Source of the DNA: an uncultured Eubacteriales bacterium | Lineage (GTDB): Bacteria > Bacillota > Clostridia > Monoglobales > Monoglobaceae | Assembly: GCA_900550775.1 (NCBI GenBank) | Contig: URTH01000057.1 | Location: 1-9,584 of the forward strand | Direction of reading: 5' to 3' | Length of the DNA stretch: 9,584 bases | Shown here: positions 6,602-9,584 of the stretch, piece by piece | Layout of the letters: each line of letters opens with the position of its first letter | How positions within the stretch are numbered: position 1 is the stretch's first letter | The notes under the pieces: model-generated | Told to the model about the DNA's origin: nothing | The model's input: only the letters and a program-made list of their open reading frames with translations | The model's database searches: none | Program-made: the position numbers and the translations under genes

Positions 6602-6656
6602 GAAAAATTTCATTTCTGTACCATCTGACGGTACTTTGATAAAAATGAAATTTTTC
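6602..6656 (-). terminator. AT-rich nested hairpin, likely terminator of the citrate synthase gene
   Basis: GAAAAATTTCATTT (6602-6615) is the exact reverse complement of 6643-6656, giving a 14-bp stem. Inside it, GTACC (6618-6622) pairs with GGTAC (6630-6634) around a 7-nt loop. On the minus strand the stem comes 11 nt after the citrate synthase stop and is followed by ACTTTTTT, a U-tract in the transcript. The outer stem is unusually A/T-rich for a terminator, so a protein-binding role is also possible. Confidence 0.6.
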
Positions 6657-6667
6657 GCAAATGGAAT

Positions 6668-8119
6668 TTAGTTTTCCAAATCGCCGCCATCCTCGCAGTC
6701 GTTAATCTGAATCAAATGCTCCAATCCGGAGTGGATACGCTGATCAATCGGCGTGTAAGGAATCCGCCGTGCCAGGGTTTTGTACGCCGGGCGAATAATC
6801 TTGTTGCTGGTCATAACCTCTTCAATACGGTGTGCACACCAGCCCACAATACGGGACATGGCAAACAGCGGCGTATACAAATCCTCCGGCAGACCCATCA
6901 TCTGGAACACAAAGCCGGAATAAAAATCCACGTTGGCGCAGATTTCCTTTTCCAGCCCCTTTTCCTCGCGGAAGGCTCTGGGGGCCAGGCGCTGTACCAG
7001 ATCGTAGAGCTGAAATTCCTTTGCGTTGCAGGTGACATCGGCAAGCTCTTTGGCGCGATCCTTTAAAATCACCGTACGCGGATCGGAGATGGTGTAGACG
7101 GCGTGACCCATGCCATAGATCAGCCCTCTGCCGTCGCCGGCCTCCTTGCGCAGAATCTTCTTCAAATAAGCCAGAACCTCATTTTCATCGGTCCAGTCTT
7201 TCACGTTCTTTTTGATTTCGGTCATCTGTGCCAGCATCTTGGCGTTGGCACCGCCGTGCTTGGGACCTTTCAGTGAGCCGACCGCTGCCGAAATGGCAGA
7301 ATAGGTGTCGGTGCCCGTGGAGGACAAAACGTGGACGGTAAAGGCGGAGTTGTTACCGCCGCCGTGCTCAGCCTGCAAAATCAGGGCAAGGTCTAAAATT
7401 TCCGCCTCCAGCGGTGTGTATTTGTTGTTGGGACGGATCATATACAAAAAGTTCTCGGCGACGGAGAGATCCTTGTTGGGGTTATGCAGCACCAGGCTTT
7501 CGCCGTCGAAATAATGACGCTTACAGCTGTATGCGTTGGCAATCAGGATCGGGAACCGTGCGATCAGGTCAAAGCTTTGCCGCAAGAGATTGGCAAGCGA
7601 GGTGTCGTCCGGGTTGTCGTCGTAGGAATAAAGGGCGAGCACCGCACGGCCTAACTTATTCATAATATTTTTACTGGGGGCTTTAAAGATCATGTCCTCG
7701 GTAAATTCGTGAGGCAGCTCCCGGCGGCCGGCCAGAACGCGGCTGAAATCCTGCAGCGTTTTGCGGTCGGGCAAGAAGCCGAACAATAACAAAAAGGCGG
7801 TTTCTTCAAAGCCGGAACGATGCTCCAGACGGCAGTTTTCAACAATGTCGGAAACATCGATACCGCGGTAGCGCAGCTTGCCCTCTACCGGCGCCTTGTT
7901 TCCCTCATCGATGACATAGCCGTGTACCTCACCAATCGTAGTAAGCCCTGCCAATACGCCGGTGCCGTCCGCGTTGCGCAGTCCGCGCTTGACATTATAG
8001 TCGCTGTAATAGTGCGACGGGATCGCGTTCCAGACAGAGTTCTGCTCATGAATCAGATTCATATAGGCAAGAATGTGATCTTCCATGGTGTTTTTTTGAG
8101 TCGGCTCGTTTTGTGCCAA
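6668..8119 (-). CDS. gltA: Citrate synthase (citrate/2-methylcitrate synthase family)
   Basis: Condenses acetyl-CoA with oxaloacetate to citrate in the cytoplasm. In anaerobic Clostridia this usually feeds 2-oxoglutarate and glutamate synthesis. With the chosen start it has 483 residues. The catalytic set is visible: His288 in GPKHGGAN, His339 in GMGHAVY and Asp398 in NVDFYSG. His252 in AEHGGGNNSAF is the usual substrate-binding position. YNVKRGLRNADGTGVLAGLT and LRYRGIDVSDIVE are N-terminal signatures of this longer clostridial type. GHAVY replaces the GHRVY common elsewhere. I chose TTG at 8119 because AGAGGTGA lies 6 nt upstream; ATG 8137 in the same frame would add six residues (MKEVIA) but has no good ribosome site. 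It has its own consensus promoter. No aconitase or isocitrate dehydrogenase gene is adjacent, so a 2-methylcitrate role cannot be excluded by context. Confidence 0.93.
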   Translation of the reverse strand: MAQNEPTQKNTMEDHILAYMNLIHEQNSVWNAIPSHYYSDYNVKRGLRNADGTGVLAGLTTIGEVHGYVIDEGNKAPVEGKLRYRGIDVSDIVENCRLEHRSGFEETAFLLLFGFLPDRKTLQDFSRVLAGRRELPHEFTEDMIFKAPSKNIMNKLGRAVLALYSYDDNPDDTSLANLLRQSFDLIARFPILIANAYSCKRHYFDGESLVLHNPNKDLSVAENFLYMIRPNNKYTPLEAEILDLALILQAEHGGGNNSAFTVHVLSSTGTDTYSAISAAVGSLKGPKHGGANAKMLAQMTEIKKNVKDWTDENEVLAYLKKILRKEAGDGRGLIYGMGHAVYTISDPRTVILKDRAKELADVTCNAKEFQLYDLVQRLAPRAFREEKGLEKEICANVDFYSGFVFQMMGLPEDLYTPLFAMSRIVGWCAHRIEEVMTSNKIIRPAYKTLARRIPYTPIDQRIHSGLEHLIQINDCEDGGDLEN

Positions 8120-8124
8120 AGCAA

Positions 8125-8132
8125 TCACCTCT
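8125..8132 (-). promoter_or_regulatory. Ribosome binding site favouring the TTG start of citrate synthase
   Basis: On the minus strand AGAGGTGA ends 5 nt before the TTG at 8119-8117. It lies downstream of the in-frame ATG at 8137-8135, so it cannot serve that ATG, whose own upstream (GAACGAGACTT) is poor. This decides the start in favour of TTG. Confidence 0.65.
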
Positions 8133-8169
8133 TTCATAAGTCTCGTTCATTACAAATGATTTACCCCTT

Positions 8170-8198
8170 ATTATACCCTGTTTTTAAAAAAAAGTCAA
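8170..8198 (-). promoter_or_regulatory. Consensus sigma-A promoter for citrate synthase
   Basis: On the minus strand TTGACT (8198-8193) and a perfect TATAAT (8175-8170) are 17 nt apart, with an A/T-rich spacer. Transcription would start near 8163, leaving a leader of about 43 nt. This is the strongest promoter in the window. I see no clear operator palindrome over it. Confidence 0.85.
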
Positions 8199-8240
8199 GA
8201 TTTGGCTTGCTGTCCGTCAAAACGGGCAAAAGGATATTAA

Positions 8241-8305
8241 GGAAGTGATGCTTGGGCTATGAGCGTGGGAACATGCTGCGCCCAATCGGGATCTTAGCAT
8301 CTTCC
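8241..8305. other. Imperfect large hairpin between araC-type and citrate synthase genes
   Basis: GGAAG (8241-8245) and ATGCTTGGGC (8248-8257) pair with GCCCAA (8280-8285), GCAT (8297-8300) and CTTCC (8301-8305). The stem has a 2-nt and an 11-nt bulge and a 22-nt loop. It could be part of the 3' untranslated region of the regulator gene, a degenerate repeat or a small RNA. No promoter was identified for it. Confidence 0.35.
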
Positions 8306-8328
8306 GTTCGGCGAAAAATGCGCCGAAC
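8306..8328 (-). terminator. Hairpin at the stop of the AraC-family gene
   Basis: GTTCGGCG (8306-8313) and CGCCGAAC (8321-8328) form a perfect 8-bp GC-rich stem with a 7-nt loop. The stem starts on the third base of the regulator's TAG stop. No T-tract follows on the minus strand, so it may act with the larger hairpin beyond it or only stabilise the mRNA end. Confidence 0.5.
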
Positions 8329-9176
8329 TAGATTTTGGCTTTGTTCTTTCGGTGTTCCTTGGGGGTGATCCCGTAAAAGCGTTTAAAGTATTTATAAAAA
8401 TGGGTTGCATCACAGTAGCCCACCATGCTGCTGATTTCCTCCACCGTACGGTCGGTGTTCTCCAGCAGTTCGCGTCCCTTTTCCATCCGCTTTTTTTGGA
8501 TATATTCACTGACTGTGATGCCGTAGCGCTCTTTAAAGACCCGGCTGAAATATTTGGGCGAGTAAAAGCACTTTTTTGCAAGGGCCGAAAGGGTGAGATT
8601 CTCGTTAAAATGCGTCTCGATATAGCGGAGCATTTCAGACGGCGCCGCATCGGCGCGGTCGCCGCCCGGAAGCATCTTCCGAAAGATATAGGCGAGCAGA
8701 ATGGATAAATAGCTTTTTAAAACGGTGGCTCTGCCGCTGTCGCTGCTTTGATATTCCCGATACATTTCGCAAAGGACATATTCCAGTTTTTCTCTTTCCG
8801 CACAGGAAAAGGAAACAAACGGATTTGAGGTGTCCGCCAGACTGAAATCGGAAAAAGCCGTCAGCGATAAGATGGCAAAAGCGTTGTCGGCGTTGATGAT
8901 TTTTTCGCTGACGGCCTCCGGCTCAAGCAGGATGTTATAGTAGACCATCTCCCGATCCGCACAAAATGCGTGGGTTTGCCCATAGTTGATAAACATCAGC
9001 GAACCGTCCGAAACCGGGTATTCCTTGCCGTCAATCCATTCTTTGCCCGTGCCGGAGAGGATATACACAATCTCAATAAACTCGTGCGTATGGGGATTTT
9101 CTTTTGCGCCGATGTTTTTTTGTACGGTGATCCGCTCGTTTTCTTGAAATACCTGCGCTTTGGGATAAACATACAT
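8328..9176 (-). CDS. AraC-family transcriptional regulator with N-terminal cupin
   Basis: A DNA-binding regulator of 282 residues, the usual AraC-family length. The N-terminal cupin (about 20-95) carries HTHEFIEIVYILSGTGKEWIDG, with His29, His31 and Glu35 and later His69 (GQTHAF), and would sense a small ligand, often a sugar. The C-terminal part (about 181-277) holds two helix-turn-helix units: NLTLSALAKKCFYSPKYFSRVFKERYGITVSEYI and RTVEEISSMVGYCDATHFYKYFKRFYGITPKEHRK, the latter matching the AraC signature. The start is ATG 9176, with AGGAGG 8 nt upstream (9190-9185). It lies 40 nt downstream of the isomerase gene on the same strand with no terminator between, so they are probably cotranscribed. 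It may control a sugar pathway that continues beyond the window. The ligand is not identifiable from sequence. Confidence 0.92.
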   Translation of the reverse strand: MYVYPKAQVFQENERITVQKNIGAKENPHTHEFIEIVYILSGTGKEWIDGKEYPVSDGSLMFINYGQTHAFCADREMVYYNILLEPEAVSEKIINADNAFAILSLTAFSDFSLADTSNPFVSFSCAEREKLEYVLCEMYREYQSSDSGRATVLKSYLSILLAYIFRKMLPGGDRADAAPSEMLRYIETHFNENLTLSALAKKCFYSPKYFSRVFKERYGITVSEYIQKKRMEKGRELLENTDRTVEEISSMVGYCDATHFYKYFKRFYGITPKEHRKNKAKI

Positions 9177-9216
9177 CGTGGTTTCCTCCTATGCTTTTGG
9201 TATTCTGCGCGGTGCG

Positions 9217-9584
9217 TCAATCCTCCCGATCCATCAGCTCCAGCGGATAATCGCCGAGGCGCGTCACTTCAAAACCGTTCTTTTTAAAGGTCTCATAATC
9301 AAAGGCATTCAGCTCGTCAATTGCAAGCTTATGAAACTCATAAAAGTTCGGCCACCACTCGTAGCCGTCACCGAGACGGTGCGTCAAAAACGCCTCGGCG
9401 ATTTCCTTTCCCATCTGGGGTGCAACATAAAACGCGCCCATCGCCAAAACGTTGACGCCGTTGCCGGTCACCGCCCTGAGCGCCGCCGGTACGCTCTCTA
9501 CCACGCCGGCATGAACGCCCGGACATTTGCTTGCCGCAATATGGATGCCCATGCCCGTGCCGCAAAAAAGAAGCGCGCGTTCAA
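9217..9584 (-). CDS. RpiB/LacA/LacB-family sugar-phosphate isomerase, C-terminal part
   Basis: An aldose-ketose phosphate isomerase family member cut by the right edge; 121 residues are visible, reading from base 9582. ALLFCGTGMGIHIAASK matches the RpiB segment ICGTGVGISIAANK, including the catalytic-base cysteine (codon 9564-9562), and NVLAMG matches NVLAFG. Two things differ from E. coli RpiB. The His-Asn-Asp motif before NVLA, whose His is assigned to ring opening, is replaced by TGNGVN (9451-9468). The C-terminus is also extended, with an aromatic stretch (GYEWWPNFYEFHK) and an end in LGDYPLELMDRED, instead of the short RHxxRV tail. It is therefore likely an uncharacterised subgroup with another substrate, not ribose-5-phosphate isomerase proper. 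The stop is 40 nt before the AraC-type gene, suggesting a shared sugar pathway. Confidence 0.82.
   Translation of the reverse strand, partial: ERALLFCGTGMGIHIAASKCPGVHAGVVESVPAALRAVTGNGVNVLAMGAFYVAPQMGKEIAEAFLTHRLGDGYEWWPNFYEFHKLAIDELNAFDYETFKKNGFEVTRLGDYPLELMDRED

Noticed and set aside
1..9584. CRISPR arrays, tRNA or rRNA genes, insertion sequences, phage or defence genes, and known riboswitches.
   Set aside because: I looked on both strands and found no regularly spaced repeats, cloverleaf genes, transposase motifs or recognisable riboswitch cores.

Overview
The window looks like a chromosomal housekeeping region from a low-GC-lineage but fairly GC-rich anaerobic Firmicute. It is probably an Oscillospiraceae/Ruminococcaceae-like member of the Clostridia. 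The grounds are a nifS-nifU-mnmA cluster without the rest of the E. coli isc set, an MnmA of clostridial type, a PcrA helicase with an extra segment between motifs I and Ia that I associate with this group, and sigma-A-type promoters and AGGAGG ribosome binding sites. I infer the lineage from protein resemblance only and ran no search.

Layout: positions 1-5335 are one continuous plus-strand run. It holds the 3' part of a cysteine desulfurase gene (nifS/iscS), the scaffold gene nifU, mnmA (tRNA 2-thiouridylase), a PcrA/UvrD helicase gene, and a YqeM-like SAM methyltransferase gene. The first three form a sulfur-relay operon: the desulfurase makes persulfide, NifU builds Fe-S clusters on it, and MnmA uses it for tRNA thiolation. 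Gaps are short (18, 3, 34 and 34 nt), so read-through into pcrA and the methyltransferase gene is likely. After a sigma-A promoter at 5397-5425 come mscL and a DUF5684-like membrane protein gene. Both carry reading-frame breaks about 220 nt apart.

A perfect 14-bp hairpin (6541-6574) and a second nested AT-rich hairpin (6602-6656) separate these from the minus-strand genes. On the minus strand are a citrate synthase gene with a consensus promoter, an AraC-family regulator gene, and the 3' part of an RpiB/LacA/LacB-family sugar-phosphate isomerase gene cut by the window end. The isomerase and regulator genes are 40 nt apart in the same direction and probably form one unit.

No stretch of 300 bases lacks a gene. 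I see no tRNA, rRNA, CRISPR, insertion sequence or phage gene, and no convincing new multi-gene system. The most useful oddities are a 14-nt match to Illumina adapter sequence exactly at the frame break of the DUF5684 gene, the frameshifted zinc-ribbon tail of MscL, a sharp change in codon bias inside nifS, a Cys/His-rich tail on NifU, and an isomerase lacking the usual active-site histidine.
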